DNA from: a virus
IMG/VR virus record: IMGVR_UViG_3300005577_000037
Span: 1-61,341 of that record
Direction: 5' to 3' (one strand)
Length of the DNA: 61,341 nt
Shown: piece by piece, positions 34,435 to 49,400 of the stretch
Numbering within the stretch: the stretch's first letter is position 1
Layout of the letters: every line of letters starts with the position of its first letter
The notes under the pieces: generated by a model
The model's database searches: none
Seen by the model: only the letters and a program-made list of their open reading frames with translations
What the model was told of the DNA's origin: nothing
Program-made: the position numbers and the translations under genes

Positions 34435-37400
34435 TTGGTTACACGGTTCCTTTCTTGGTTGGGGCGAGAGGGGCTCTACTGCTTCCGAACGGCGTCAAAC
34501 CAGGCGGCCGCGACCGGGCCGAAAAAGAGGATGTCGAGGCGGAGCTTGTCGGCCTTCGTGACGGCGGCGCTCACGAGGGTGACAACGGAGGTCTTCGAGG
34601 GGCAGGTCTGGGCGAAGGGCTTGGAGTTCATGGCGTTGGTCCTTTTGGTTTGGGGCGACGTCTCGTTACACTATGAACATCGGCACGCCCTTCGAAAACC
34701 TTAAGGCCTTAAGAACTATTTTTTAACTACTTAGGTAGCGACTTCGGTACCGGCTCGGCGAGAGCCACCGCGCGGCCGAACCGGGTGATCGTGAACTCGG
34801 GCGCGCCGTCGGGGGCGAGGTAGCGGTGGAGAAGTCCACGACGGTGTAGGGCGATCAAGACGGTGGGGTTGGTAGGGCCCGTACCCGAGGCCCGCACCGG
34901 CCGCCCGTCAAGGGCCGCGCTCAGCGCCTCGATCATGGCGTCGGTGAGCGGGCCGGCGTCGTTCACGTCACGGGCTCCAATATGGCGACGCGCGACTCCA
35001 GCAGATGTCGGCCGGAGTCAAGCTCTCGCTGTATCGCCGCCAGCGACGACCGCAGCCGCTTGTTTTCGTCGTCCAGCGCGACGATGGTTCCGTGCATCCT
35101 GTTCGCGGTCTTAAGCCCCTTGCCAGCGAACTTGTCCAGCCAACGCCGAGACCGACCGACCTCGGCCGCGATCTCCTCCTTGCTCGGCGGAATCATGGCC
35201 CTACCCCCGCGGCGCGCGCCTTCGCCTCGTCCAGCGCCCGCTGTAGGGAAGCGAGCTGCGCCTCCGCGTTCTCGTGGTACACGGCCCACGTGTCTAGGTC
35301 GCGTTTCTGATCCGCGAGCCGCGCTTCGAGGTCGGCGACCTCCTCGGCGAGCGCGCGGAACGCCCGAACCGCCTCCAGCGCGGCCGGGGAAGGCGAGTGA
35401 AGGCGGCCGTCGTCTCCGCGCGTGATGAGCGCTGATCGCAAGGCCTTGATCGCGTCGAAAATCCGCGCGCTCAGCGGCGCGGCCGGCGCGCCCTGTTCGT
35501 CTCTGCGGCATTTTCCACATACCGAATACTCGTCAACCTCCGAGACTTCTCCGCAGCCTTCACACGCGTGAATCGAGTCGGCGGGCGCGCCCTGGCAATA
35601 CTCTCCGGTGCACGGCGGGTGGTCGTGCGCGACAGGCCTGATCTGTGGGCAATCGCTGTAATTGTGGAGACCTTGGCACTTCGGGCACCAAGGCACGCCG
35701 ATAGCGGCTGGTGCGCCCTGGACCGGCGGGCGAGGCTCGATGGGCCCCAAGATGTCGTAGCATCCGCCGTCCCACAGGTCCCGCAATGGACGCGAGCCCT
35801 TGCCCACAAACCACGGCCGACGAGCGTCCGGCCCTTCTTCTCCGTCGTATCTCGCTAGCACCACCCACTTACCGACGCTGTCCGCGCCAGGCCCGCTCCG
35901 CCCGACCACGCGGAACCCTAGGGGTGCCGTCCTCGCGCTCGGCGGCTCGGCGGGCGCGCCCTGGACCGGCGCGGGCGGCACGAGTCGAACCGTCTCGCAT
36001 CCGTGCTTGCTCTTCGGTTTGTAGGAGGTGATCATCGGCTTTTCCTCTTCTTCGGGTTCCGTGGCTCGGCGCGAGTCCGACTCAGCGCCTCGATCTTCTT
36101 CTCCAGTTCGTCGATTCTCTTCGAGAGCTTGTCGTGAACTAGGTGCGCCCCGATTTCGTGGCCGCCGACATCCCCGCAGACCTCGCACTCCTCTTCGTCT
36201 TCGTCCTCAATCGGGCGGTTGGCCGGGTTGAACATGTCGGCGAGGGCCTCGGCTTCGCGTTCGTCCCTCTCGATCTCGTGCATTGTCCGATCGCGTCCGT
36301 GCCAAAGTCCCATGTGCTTAGCCTTTCTTCTTCGGATCATTGCGGCGGGCGAGGGCGGCCTCCCACACGCGGAGCGAGATCGCGCGGTCGAGGTCCAGGC
36401 CGAGAGCGTCGAGGGCGTCGGCGAGCGTGCGGTAGGCGCCGGAGGCGCGGAGCCGCTCGGCCTCGGTGTAGATGGTGGTGAAGCTCCCCTCGTTCGCGTG
36501 CGGGTTCGCGCGCGGGGCCGTGGGCTCGTCTTCATCGATCAGGGTCGGGACGGCTTCGGTGATCATCGGGATCCTTTCGCGGTTCCTAGGCGCGTGACGA
36601 GGACGTGTTCCGGACATCGGCGCTCCACCCAGCCGGCGGCCTGCGCCAGCTTCCAGGCCTTCTCATGCGTTGGCGCCGACGGTCCGAGCGCAGAGCATCC
36701 GGGATGGACGCACGCGACCCGGACACCCGATGGAGAAACGCCCGCCCCTTCTCGGAGCGCTTCCTTGTGCGCCCGGTGCCAACGCTTAACCTCGGCTTGG
36801 CTCGGAAGCCGACCGTTGGAGTACGTCGCCGGCTTCGCGCCGCACCGGCACCCGCCTAGAGGGCGTTCCGGGTAGCCGGGGACACGCTTCAATTGCATTT
36901 TGCCTTCGCTGATCAGCTCGTGACCTCGAATCGGTGGGTTACTCTTCATGATTGATCCCTTCGGCACCTTAGCCCTAAACCTTTAGGCCTAGGTGCGTGG
37001 AGCTTTCGCCTCGTAGGCCTTAGCCTTCCAGGTGGCCAGGGCCGCCTCAGCTTGGCCCAGACGCTCGCGGGCGATCTTCATGGTGACGGGCGTGGTGCAG
37101 GTCGCGAGGTGGGCGCGGCGGCTATCCACCATCGCGGAGCGCTCCGCAATCTCGCGCGCCAGCATCTCGGCCGCCGGCACCTTCTTATCCTTGGCGAAGG
37201 TCCCGCGCCCGTCGCAGCGATTGCAGCGGCCCCCGTTGTTGTGGGCGTAGAACTTGATGAATCCGGTGCCGTCGCACTTCCCGCATTTGGTTTGATTCGC
37301 CATGTCTACCTCTCCTGCACCGCCCGTGCCTACGCTGGGCCGTTCGGCGGGCCCCGCCTAGCCTCGGGTAATATCTCCCGACGTTGCTTCCGAGTCTACG

Positions 37401-40400
37401 GTTTTTGTTGCTTCTGTTGCCTCCGAGGCTACGCCCTCCTGCTCCTCCGCCGCCGCCGCCTTCCGCTCCAAGTAAGCCTTTCTCGATAGCGCCCGAATGG
37501 CGACGATCTCCGCCGCCGAACGCTCCGCGTAGCCCTCCTCTGGTATTTCTTCGACGTCCTCCGCATCCGCCTCCGCCTCCGCGAATGAATGGAGCCACCG
37601 AGCAAACTCCGGCTCGTAATGAGGGCTGTGCGGGTTGCCGTGGCGCTTGATAATGTAGGCGTCTTTGCGTCCTGTCGGTAGGCGGCCGGAGTCGATGCAG
37701 CGATTCATAACGGAGCCGATCCACCCGTTCGTTCGCAGGTACTTTTCTTGCGTGTCGTTGATCTCTCGCGTGAGCCTGGCTCTTTCCTCGGCGTCGGCGG
37801 TGCCGCGAAGGCGCGCGCGGAGAGTTTGCAGGGCGTAGCGCAGCTCGGCTTTGTATTCCGCCTTACGCATTATACGATTCATGATCTTTTCCGCCCTGGA
37901 GAGCTTCGGGCGCCCGCGCGGGCGGGGGGCCGTGCCGGCGTCGAAAGCCTCCGCCCGCGCGGCGGCGCGCTTGGCCTTGGTCACCGTCTGATAGTAGCTC
38001 TGGTCGGCCGCCTTCTTACGCTGGGCACGAAGTGCCGGATCCAGCCTCTTCACGGCTTGGGACTTTCTCCGCCGGACCCCACCGCACGCGCTGCGGTCTC
38101 GGCCTGACGAATCCCATCCAAGCGCGCCGGGTCCCACCACGAATCGCGGCGAGAGGTCCACCCGTTCCGCGGGCCTGGCCTCCAGTCCGAAGGGAGCCCG
38201 TACTTTTCGGCCTGCGCTAGGGCGAAGAGAGCGACTTCGAGCTTTAGGGCCTGTTGGCGCGTACGCGGCTCGGCCTGGAGCGATGGAAGATCCCGACGCG
38301 CCAGCGCGATCTTTTCCGGCACCAGCGGCGCCTTACCCAAGGTCAAGCGATCACGGATCTCGCCGGGATTGACGCCGTAGAGGCGCTCGGTCTGGATCAG
38401 GATCCTCGCGTCAGAGGTGTTTCGCTCTTTTCCGTAAATCAACGTCGTGGGCATGGCAGACCTCCTAGGCGTCCGGCGCCGCGCCGGGCTCCAACTGTTG
38501 CAAGCGCTCCTTGGTCGTCGTGATCAAGCTCTGAACATCTTTCGTCTGTAGGTTGAGGTCCGCGGCCCGCGTCTCCAGGGAATGCAGCCGCGCTTTCAAA
38601 GCGACGATCTCGCCCTCTCTCGCGCGCTCCTGCGCCCGCTTCAACTTCGCTGCCTCCCGCGCCTTCCGGACCTCCTCCGCGGCGCGGATCTTGGCCTCGC
38701 GGTCTCGCTCCTTGGCTTCGAGGCGGGCCCGCGCCTTGGCCTGCCTTACTTCCTCGGGCTCGGGCGGTCGCCCGGGGGATCTTTTCGGCGCCTCGGGCGA
38801 GCGCGCCCGGCGGCGGTTGTCCAGCTCGGCATCGCGAGCGATTCTAAACGCCTCCGATGGCACGACGGTAGGAGGCACGCGCTCGGCTTCGTGAGCGGCG
38901 CGGATCAACTCGGCCCGGAATTGCTCCTGTAGGCGCTGGACGTCCGACAGATCCCACACGTCCCCGTGCTCTGCCTCCCACAACGCCAAGGACCGCGCCG
39001 CGCTCGGACCCAGCATCTCGACCAGCGCGTTCACGTCTTCGGGCTGCAAAGGTCCGTAGCCTCGTTTGTAGCGGTACGCGTAGACCACCGCGAAGACCTG
39101 TACAAGGGTCATGAGCCCGTGAGAGGGGCGGTCACCCGGTCTCTCGGAGCCGGGGCGCCTCTCGATCAAGCGGTCGACCGGATCACCGATCAAGAAGTCT
39201 CGGACGATGGCCTTGCGCCAGCTCTGATCGAAGTGGCAAAAGCGGTCGATCTTGATCGCTATTTCGTATTTCGGCGGAGGGGCCGAGAGCGAGTTAGAGG
39301 AATTCGTCTCAGGACCGTTCGGACGGTTAATCATCGGTTAATTTTAGCGGCTTCTGGGCCGGACGCTAGTTTTATGTGATTAATCCTTCGAGTGCACCGG
39401 ATCGGTAACTCTAATAATAAATGCGGCGCCGCTGGCGCATTAAGTGCATAAGTAAAGCCGGCATAGGCCTCTCAGGAAATTGCGCTAAACCCGTATGAGA
39501 GCCGAAAAATAACCTACCCGCGTCATGACGGCCGCGAATAATCAAGGTTTCGTTATTCGTCTGACACTTTCATTCCGCTGTATAGATCCTCTCGGCCTCA
39601 AAAAGTATAATCTATTAATTCGAGTCAAGAAAACTTAAAAATGATGCAAGACAGCAGGTAGGGACTTACGGAATTTGGAGCAATAATCATTGATTCTACT
39701 CTTTGTCGAGGAGAGGGTCTATACAGCGGAATGAAAGTGTCAGACGAATGGCAACGACGTGCCGCGGCACTAGACGTAACGAGTAAGTTTTTGTTACTCG
39801 GCCACCGAAAGATCTTGCGTCCTAAGCGCTAAGGATTTAGGCTCTAGCTTCTCGGTCCTGACGCTCATGGCAATCGACTCCCCCGAAAAGGTTCTTTTGA
39901 CGCTCGACGCCGGCCTCCTGGCACGGGTGGACCACGAAGTCGCGATCCTCGCCCGAGCGTCCAAGGAGCGGGCCGCGAAGGCGCAGGGGACCCGACGCTT
40001 GACGCTGCGCCGCAAGCGAATCGCCGGTCACGCCGTGACGCGGCTGGAGGTGCTCCGGGAGCTGATCCGAGAGAGCCTCGACCGGCGCGCGGCCGCGCGC
40101 GGGGAAGAGGTGCCTTCGGTGGAGGTGGCGGGGCCGTTCGGGTTCGCTCCCGAGGTGCCCGAGGTGAGGAGCGAGACCGCGATCGTGGCCGCGCTGGAAG
40201 CCGAGGCGCCCGCGAGCGCGAGCGACTTCGAGGACAGAAGCGGCGGATACCTGTTGCCCGATCCTCCGAAGAACGTGGCCGCGTCTACGCCCGCGCTTGC
40301 TCCGGCCGGTCCCGCTCTTCGGGCTGACGTTCCCCGTAAGGCTGTTGATGGGGGCGCGACGGCGAACTTGCGCCCGATCGGCCTGCGCCCGAAAAAGTAG

Positions 40401-43400
40401 CTCGCCCGCGGTCGAGGCACACACAGCGAACCGAAACGCCCGCACGCGCACAACGCACGAAGGAAAGGCACACGAATGCTCTTTGTCGAACCAAACACGG
40501 GTATGGTCATAGAAGTCAACGAGGAGACCGGCATGCGCCAGCTCTGTGAGCGCTGCCGCTTCCTGTCCGTCGAGTCAAGCCACTCGCTCTGCGGCTCCTG
40601 CACGGCCAGCGCCCACGGCACCGACCCGCAAGCCGAGATCGCCCAGCTCCGCCAGGACAAGAATCGCTTGTATCAGGCGATCGAGCACCAGAAGCGCGTG
40701 ATCGCGGCGCTCAGCCGGCAAGCGGGCGAGTCTCAGGCGCGGATCGAGAGCCTCGCGGACACGGCACTGGATCTCGTCGACGGTCTACTCCGCGCCGACG
40801 GGGAATTCCGCCGACTGGCCAAGAAGGCCGGCACGCTTTACGGGGCCCTTTGTTGGATGGCGGAGGTCGCCCGATGAACCACAACGAGATCAAGGGCCTG
40901 ATCGAGACCGCCGCCGGTCCGGACGGGCAAAATGACGAGAATTGGGAGGCCGTCGGCGTCGATCGGCTCTACTTCTCCGACCCACGTGACCCCGAGACCA
41001 GCGGCGCGGTGGACGTCCAGCGCTCGCCCGACGGCGCGCACGTCGCACGGGTGAAGCTGGAGCTGTGGATCACCCCCGAGCGCGCGGCGGAGATCGTCGC
41101 CATCGTCACGGGCGCGAAGCCCCTGGCCCTGGAAGCCCTAGCCCGGCGTCTACAGCCGGAGATCGCCCGCAAGGCGGCCCTCCCGATGGTTGCGCTCGGC
41201 TACGTCGCTCCTGCGAACGATGCGGAGGTTCAGCACGAGGTCAGAACGCACGTCACGCGGGAGCACGAGTCGGATCGCGTCTACGAGCCCACCGCGGTGG
41301 AGAAGGCGGACGAGGCGCGCCGGATCGAGCTGGAGAGGCTCGTCAAGGAGCAGGAGGAAGAGGAGCGGCTAGAAGCGGAGATGGAGCGCAAGCAAAACGA
41401 ACAGGACGAGCCGGAAGAGCTGGCGTTGTAGGATCATGTTCGCCGCCCTCGCTATAGATCACGATCGCGAGACCGATTTCCTGGTCCGAAGTTTTCTCGC
41501 GCTCGTGACTCCGGGTGAGGAGAAGACGCTACGGGCCGCATACGGACTTCCATCTATGGCCTGTCTGGAAGACGTAATGCAGACCTCGGACCCGGAAACG
41601 ATCATCGTCAAGATCCGCAAGTTGGTGTCGAACGCGCGCTTGACTACCGTGTAAACTTTGTAGGTGGACGCGAGCCAAGCACTTCGAGCGATCCGGCGTC
41701 TTGCGACGCGGCTGAGCCCCGAGGCCGCGGGAGAGGACGATTTGCGTCAGTTCGTGCGGGAGGTCGTCGCGGTGGTCGATGACGTGGACACGCAATCGGA
41801 CCTGGCGCCGGTGGTTGCGTCCGCACCCTATTTGGACGAGCCGGTTATGCTGACCGAGACGTTGGCCGAGCTGCTTCGCCTAGGGGTCGTTTTTACCGCC
41901 TGCACCGGGTGCGGCAAGCCTCGTGGAGCTTGCCTCAGCTTGCCTCAGTGCACGAGCAGCTACATCGAGTTGGATGCCGCAGCGCTGGCCAAGCTTGCCG
42001 CAGTTCCTACAGTATAGTCTGTAGGAGCCGCCTTAACGCGGCCTGACTATCCCGCAGTCGTTTTTGGGACCCGAGTCTTTGCGCGCACTTAGCTTGCCGC
42101 AGACCTTGCCGCACGTGAGGCAACGTCCGGCACGCGTGAGGCAAGCTTGCTAAGCTCTTAGGATGGCGTTTAGCAAAATGACCCGGGAGAAGTACGCGGT
42201 TTTAGTTGACGCGTTCGTTAAAATCGGCGGCCCGGTGTTCGCACGGGTGGCTAAAGAGGCCGGCCTAGATCGCGAGACCGTTAAAAAGGGCTGGGATCGC
42301 GGATGGCCCGAGGTCGGCGATTGGGCGGCCCCAATTTCGGCCCGGTTTAAGGACGCCCGCGACCCCCTCGTCTACCCCTCCGAATCTGGGCCCGGCACAG
42401 GAAAAGCGAATGATTCCAAGGACTCCGATATATGGTCACGGCATGACCATACGTTGCCATATGTGACCATACGTGGCGATACGTCCCGACCTGCGCCCGG
42501 CCCGGCCTCAGGGTCAGCGTTTGAGCCGGTTTCTCCCCCATCTACCCCCGTAAGCCAGCCTACTATATCGCCCGACACCGGCGCCTCCGCACCCACAACG
42601 GACATGGCGCCAGCGACCGCGCACCCCGCGGGATGGACAGCCGCCCAAGCAAAGGCCCGGGATCGTGAGCCCACGCTGGTGCTGGCGGCCTCGAATCTGA
42701 CGGTCGGCCTGAGCAACGCTGTGCACGCCGTGATCACGGCCCTCACGCAGAAGGCCCACCTACTCGACCACCTCGGCGAAGTGGGCGACGGCAAAGGCGG
42801 ATTCATGCCTGACCCCCACGCCGCCAAGCACTATGTGGAGGCCCTGGCCTCGATGGTGGCCAGCGCCGATAAGCTGGCGCAAACCACCCTCAAGATCATG
42901 GAGGCCGGCCGCCTCAACACGGGCGAGGCACAGAGCATCACCGAGGAGCGCGGCAAGCGCTCGACACAGGTCGATCCAGGCGAGGCCATGGCCGCCATGG
43001 CACGCATGGCCGCCGTCGCAGCAAGCGCTATGCGGGGGCGTGCGATCGCCACCCACTACAAGGACCGGGACGAGGCGGGCGTGATAGACGCTACGGTCGA
43101 GCCCGCCACTCCAGCGCCCGCGCCCGAGGGCTGAACCCCCTGTTTTCTCGCCCCGCCGTGGCACACACGTTGTAAATACACAGGGGCATAGACCTATCTA
43201 GGCGTAACCATTGGGCCGCAAACGATTAACTAAATCGTTTGCCCTCCCCGCCCGCCCCGAACCGCGTGTCATCTACACCCACAAGGTAGGACAGGGTAGG
43301 GGGTTCGGATACGACTGCCCTACCTCTAGCCTCGGGGGCGCGCCCTACCTGCATGAAATTTTGTGCGGGATCCCCGGCAAACGGTACTTTCTGCACCGCG

Positions 43401-46400
43401 TCAATTATTACCGGCCCGCCAGCTAAACTCCCTAAGGTCCGAGCCCGCCCGCTATTCCCATCCGTCCCTAAGACTTAAACCGAGGCCGAGCCCGATCATG
43501 GTCGCCGCGAGGCCGAGCCCAAAGATCGGATCGGCGGCCGGCCCCGCGCGCCCTCCTCCGGAACCGGGTCGAACCCTAAGCGTTTCCGGATCTTGCCTTA
43601 GCTTTCCGCGGTTTTAGGAACCGGTCCCGCTCGCGCACGCGAACCCTCTTGAAAATTTTTTCCAGAAAAATTCCTAAGCCCTTAAGGCTCTAGACGTCCG
43701 AGCCGATGAATAGATCATGAGCACGACGCCGACCGTCCGCCCCGCCACCGGCCCCGCCACCGGCCCCGCCACCGGCCCCGCCACCGGCCCCGCCACCTAC
43801 GTCCCCGAGATCGCCTTGAACCAAATCAAGGCGCTGGATTATTGGGCCTTCGCCCGCTGGGGCGTCAAGGACGTCCTCTCTTTCAACGGGGACACCCTGC
43901 AACTGAACTGCGCCCGCGGGCGCCGGATCCTCGTGACGCTCGACCGCGGCACCGACACCTACCGGATCTCCGTCGGCCGCGTCCGCAACTTCGAGTTCCG
44001 CGAGCTGGCCTCGGATACGGGTGCCCACGCCGAGGATCTCGTCATCGCGATCGACACCTTGATCGAGCGGGCGTAAGTCGCCCGCCCGCTCCGCCACCAC
44101 GAAACGCCCACACGAAAGGAACCCCGCTATGTCCACCCGCCCGACCCGAGCCAAGAACTTCGCCCGCACCCAAGCCCTCGTCAAGGTCTTCGCCCCGAAG
44201 CAGCTCCACGACGCGATCGACGCCACGCGCACCATGGGCGAGCTGGAATTCGTGGCCAAGATCGGCGCTGGCTTCGCGGCCTCCCTCGCGGCCGCGCCCG
44301 CTCCGGAGCGCTTCACGCTCTTTCTCCTGGACGCCGGCCCTAACAAGATCGGCACCATCAAAGCGATCCGCGAGATCACGAATCTCGGGCTCAAGGAGGC
44401 CAAGGACCTGGCGGACGCGGCGGGCGGCCATCCGGTCAAGATCCTGGAAGGGGTCGACCACCGCAGGGCCAAGGCCGGATATGACGTCCTGAGCGGCACG
44501 GGAGCCAAGGCCGAGATCGGCTAGCCCCCGCCCGTCGCTTCGGGACGTGACGCGCTTAGCTCTAAAAACGTCCCTTACGCAATAAAAATTCTTTACTCTC
44601 AAAAGGCAATGACTTAGTTTTGTCGATGCCGACGGACACTGTCCCACACCAGATCCGAGCACGTACCTTTTTCGTAACCGTCCGCCCACCCGTCCCGCCC
44701 AAGCCGCCGCCGACAAGGAGATCACCCAATGAGCCCCAACCGCACCGCCACCGCCAGGACCCATACCGCGCCCCAACCTCACGCCCCGGCCGCCCACACC
44801 TCGCGCCCTTCGCGCCCCGCGAACGCCGACGTCGCCCGCGCGCCGCACGTCCGCGCCGCCGCCAACGCGATCCCCGGCTACGCGCCGCCCTCGCGGAAGC
44901 AGATCACGGACGCCTTGCAGGAGGCCGAGGACCGGAAGAGCCGGCACCAGAAGGTGTTTCAGGTCATCGGGAGCCCCGAGTGGTACACGCCGGCCGGCAC
45001 CCTCCGGGCGAAGGACACGATCAAGATCGGCCTCGACGCCTTCGAGGTCGTCATGAAAACGAACAAGGGCCCAGGCATGATGGAGCTGAAAATCGCGACG
45101 CCCATGGGTGACCGGCTCGTCCCCATGCAGCGAGACGCCCTCGTGCCGATCGTCCGCCTCGCGGACCCGGCCGCCCGCAAGCGCATGCGCTCCGGCGGGA
45201 ATTCGTAAGCTTTCCACCCACACCCTTAGCCCTATCGGGCCGCGCCGCCCCCGCGCCGTTCGATTCGAAAGCCCGGCCGCCCATCTGGAGCGGCCGTTTT
45301 CATTTAGGCCCCCGAGCCGCAGGCCCGAGAAAAAAATTCTTTACGTTCTAGTCTTAAGCGCTTAATTTTTAGATCGGTCGAGCCGATGTCTAGATCATGA
45401 TGACAACGACGACGGAAACGACGACAATCAGCGCCGCTATCAGCGACATCATTAGCAACCATCTCGGCTCCGTGCCCGAAATCGAAGTCGACGACGCCGA
45501 GACCACCAACACCTACGATCTCGACGAGCAAACCCACGTGTATAGCGATGACGACTTCGCGGCGGCCGAGCTGGAAGAGGTCCTCCGCCTCACGCGCGCC
45601 GCGCTCTCGGCCTCCGACGCGAACGAATCCGAGTGGTTCACGCGCGAGGCGCTCGACATTCTTTCCCGGATCGATTCCTAAGGCCTTAAGTTTTCTCGCC
45701 CGCGAGCCGATAGGATCTGCATGAGCACTACGATTTACACCGGAAAAGAAAAGCGCTACAACGGCAAGTGCAAATGCGGCTCGCGTTTCTCGACGCTCGC
45801 GACGCGAGTGCAGACCGCGGCGCACGTTCTCGGCCCGGTGGCCGACGGCGCTTCCGGCTTCGTCGAGTTCCACGCCGAGGGGCGCAGCTTCTCCGAGTCG
45901 CGGCTCTCGAACGACTCCCTTTGGTTTCGCTGCGCGTGCGGCCGGTGGAACCGCGCCGAGCCGGTGCGCGGGACCATCGTCTCCTCGAAGAAGTGCAACG
46001 CCCTTTGCCTCGCGTCCTCCGGCCACTCGTGCGAGTGCTCGTGCGGTGGTAAAAACCACGGCGCGCAGCACGGGTAGCCCGCTCTCCTCAACCACCGAAA
46101 GAAAGGAACGCCGCCCATGTCCTCCACGCCCAGCGCCTCCCTGCCCAACACCTCCCGGTTCGCCACCTGTCCCACCTGCGCCGCTTCCGTCGCGGTCGTC
46201 GAAGGTCGCCTCATCACGCACGACGCGCCGAAGCCGTGCCGCGCGGCTTGCTCCGGCTCGCGCTCCGCCGAACAGCTCGGCCGCGCCGAGGGCAAGATCG
46301 TCGCCGCCTTCCTCGGCGCGCTCGCCGAGGAGCACGACCTGGATTGGGTGATCTCCTATGAGGACGCGCCCGGCGAGCCCAAGGCCTTCCGCGTCGTGCG

Positions 46401-49400
46401 CGACGGGCTGAAGTTGCTGGAGCCGCCGCACGTGATCGGAGAGACCGAGACGGAGGCGCGCGATTGCATCTCGCTCGCGGCCGTGGGAGCCGATGCGATC
46501 CGGCGATACGACGGCGGCCGGCGATGATCAAAGGCACGACCTTCAAGCGCACGCGCTACCGGCTCGGCACGATCGTGTGCGGCGCGGCCTATTACTTCAC
46601 CGACCTCCCCGAGTTCCGAACGGAGATCGCGGCGCGCGCCTACCTCCGCGAGCACCGGACCGCGCTGGGCCGCCCGGTGTATGTCTGGCGCACGCGCGAG
46701 TGCTGGGCCCGCGGCGTGAACTACGGCACCGACGTCGAGGGTCCGTTGCCTGAGGAACAACAGAAACAACAGCAGGCGTTGCCGGCCGCTCAACAACCGC
46801 CCGCCCCGGACGCGGATTCGTAAGGGCTTAGAGTCGGCACGGCGCCTGCAATACTCCGGATCATCTTCTCAAAACCCCGCCCGGAAGGGCGCCCTAGCAG
46901 GGACCTAGGGAGGAATGGGGGCACACCCGAGAAGGCCTCGAACACTTTCAAAACCCCGCCCGGAAGGGCGCCCTAGCAGGGACCTAGGGAGGAATGGGGC
47001 ACACCCGAAAGTGTTCGAGGCGCCCGCTTCCGCAACGCTCAAACCGGAACCTCTTCACATGTACAAACATTGGATCGCTTTTCGAAAGACGGCACAAGGC
47101 ACCGTGATCCACTTGTGGCCCGACGGCGCGATCACGTGGGCGCTCGGACTCTACGTCAAGGGCTCGCCACACGCGCGAACGGACGCGCAGATCGCCGAAG
47201 CGCGCACGGCTGGCTGGCTCGTTATGGGCGAGGTCGAGCTTTACGACGATGACGAGGTCCCGGCGCTGATCAAGGCGGCTCGATGGGCGGCGGCCCGCGG
47301 ACTGGATCCCGGCGCGATGCGGGCCCATCTTCACCGGCCTACCGTGTTGCGTCCCGTGTGGGAAGTGGTCGAGGCGGATCGCGACGGCAATCCGCGCGTG
47401 CGTGTTTGGAAGCTCCCGCGCCTTCGATGGCCGGGGCTCAGCGTGTGGTCGGACGGCGCCACTTATTCAATCTGGCGAGAGATCTCCGGCGGCCGCGGAA
47501 CCTATGGCCCGACCGGGATCGAGTTCTCGAACCTCGCGGAGCTTTCGGCGCACCTGTTGAGCGACTGTCAACACATGCAACACAAGGCGTTGCCGGCCGC
47601 TCAACAACCGCCCGCCCCGGACGCGGATTCCTAACCTTTTCGAGGTGGCACGCCCGGTGCATTCAAGAGAGTCCATCATGGTCAAACTCACCCGCCCCGT
47701 CGATTTCGAGGCCGCGATTCTCGAACAGCAGGAATACGAAAGCGGAGAGTGTGGTGGTGTATACCCCGGGATCGAGAAATTTGATCCGTACGGCCCGCAA
47801 TGCGAGGAGTGCCGCTATTCCGGCGGTCAGCACTCGATATCTTGCCAAAAGGTGAGCGCCCGCAAGCGCGCCCGCCAAGGCGACCTCAAAACCTAACCCG
47901 TTGCGCGGGCGACAACAGAAACAACAGCTTTCGTTGCCTCGTGAGCAACATCCGCCCGCCCCGGTCGCGGATTCCTAGCCTCTTAGGGCCGGCACACCCC
48001 GTGCATTCAAGAGAGTCCATCATGGAAAACACGACGACCGCCGAGACCGCCACCGTCCACGATCGCGTGATCCTCAAACCGGGCCGCGAGGTGCTCGACC
48101 CGCACAACCGCCGGATCGAGGTCGTGTCGGTCACGCCCGACCCGAGCGGCGACAAGGCCCGAGACGTGGTGACGTGCCGGCTCCGCGGGCCGTACGGGGC
48201 GACCGTGACCTACACGCGGTCTATGCTCCGGCCGGTAGAGTAAAAATTATTTTTCTAAGGCCTTAAGGTTTTGGCGCCCGGTGCCGATGGGATAGGTATG
48301 AACACGACCAGCACCCCGGACACCAGCCGCTTCCAGACCCGTGGCGTTCTCGCGGGCGCCTACAAGGCCGGCTCCGCCGCCGAGGCCCGCGCGATGCTGA
48401 CCCACCTCGTGGACCTCACGATCAATCACGGTTTCACGGCGCTTTGCCGCCGCGTCAAGGCCGGCAACATGGCGGACGAGTATTCGGGCACGTCGGCCGA
48501 GCTGGCCGCCCGCCCGACGTGCCCGATCTGCGCCGCGAAGTGGGACCGCCTCCAGAAGTAAAAAATAATTTCTTAAGGCCTTAAGGTTTACCACGCCCGA
48601 GCCGATGGAATAGTTAATCATGGCGCTCTCCTCCCTCTCCGGTTTCGGCTTCGGCGGCGCGGTCCTCCCGATCGTCAACCCCGCCGCCCTCGTCAAGGTC
48701 TCGGCCCCGGTGAAAGAAGTAAGGCCGCCCCCGCCCCACGAAAGGGATCTCACATGAGCCGCGAATCCAAGCCCTCCGCGCCCTCCGCGCCCTCCGCGCC
48801 CTCCTACGTCTACAAGGTGCATGACGGCAAGCTCTACCGCGTGAAGGTGAAGAAGATCACGGCCACGGGAACGGTCTTTCTCGAAACGAGGCCGCTTTGT
48901 TTCGGCTGTGCGGCGATGGTCCATCCGCAACGCGCCCACTTCACCGCGGAGTCGGCGCTCGCGGCCGCTCGCCTCCACGCCGAGCGGGCCGCCGCCGATG
49001 CCGCGTTCGCGCTGGAGCAAGTCTCGAACCTCACGCCGGCCGACGCCATCGATCCGAAATCCTGACGGCTGCCTCCGACACAACAGAGTCCCAGCCGAAG
49101 CAACACCTTCCGTAGACTCCGAGGCAGCAACAGCCGGCGCTAAGGGCCCGCACGTTTCGAGGGTCCTAAGAACGGCACAGAGCGTGCATTTAGATCCGGA
49201 CATGATGAGGACGACGCCGATGCTGAAAGTCAAAGACGCACAATTCTGGATCGCCGGGCTCGCCGGCCTACCCGAGGCACACGCCCTCCGCCAGATCTCG
49301 CACGAGGTCGAGGCGCAGCGCCTGGCCCTGGCGGCCGCGCGCAGTCTACCAGCCCGCGAGCTGGCCGAGTGGCGCAAGAGCGTTGAGATTCTGGAGCGCA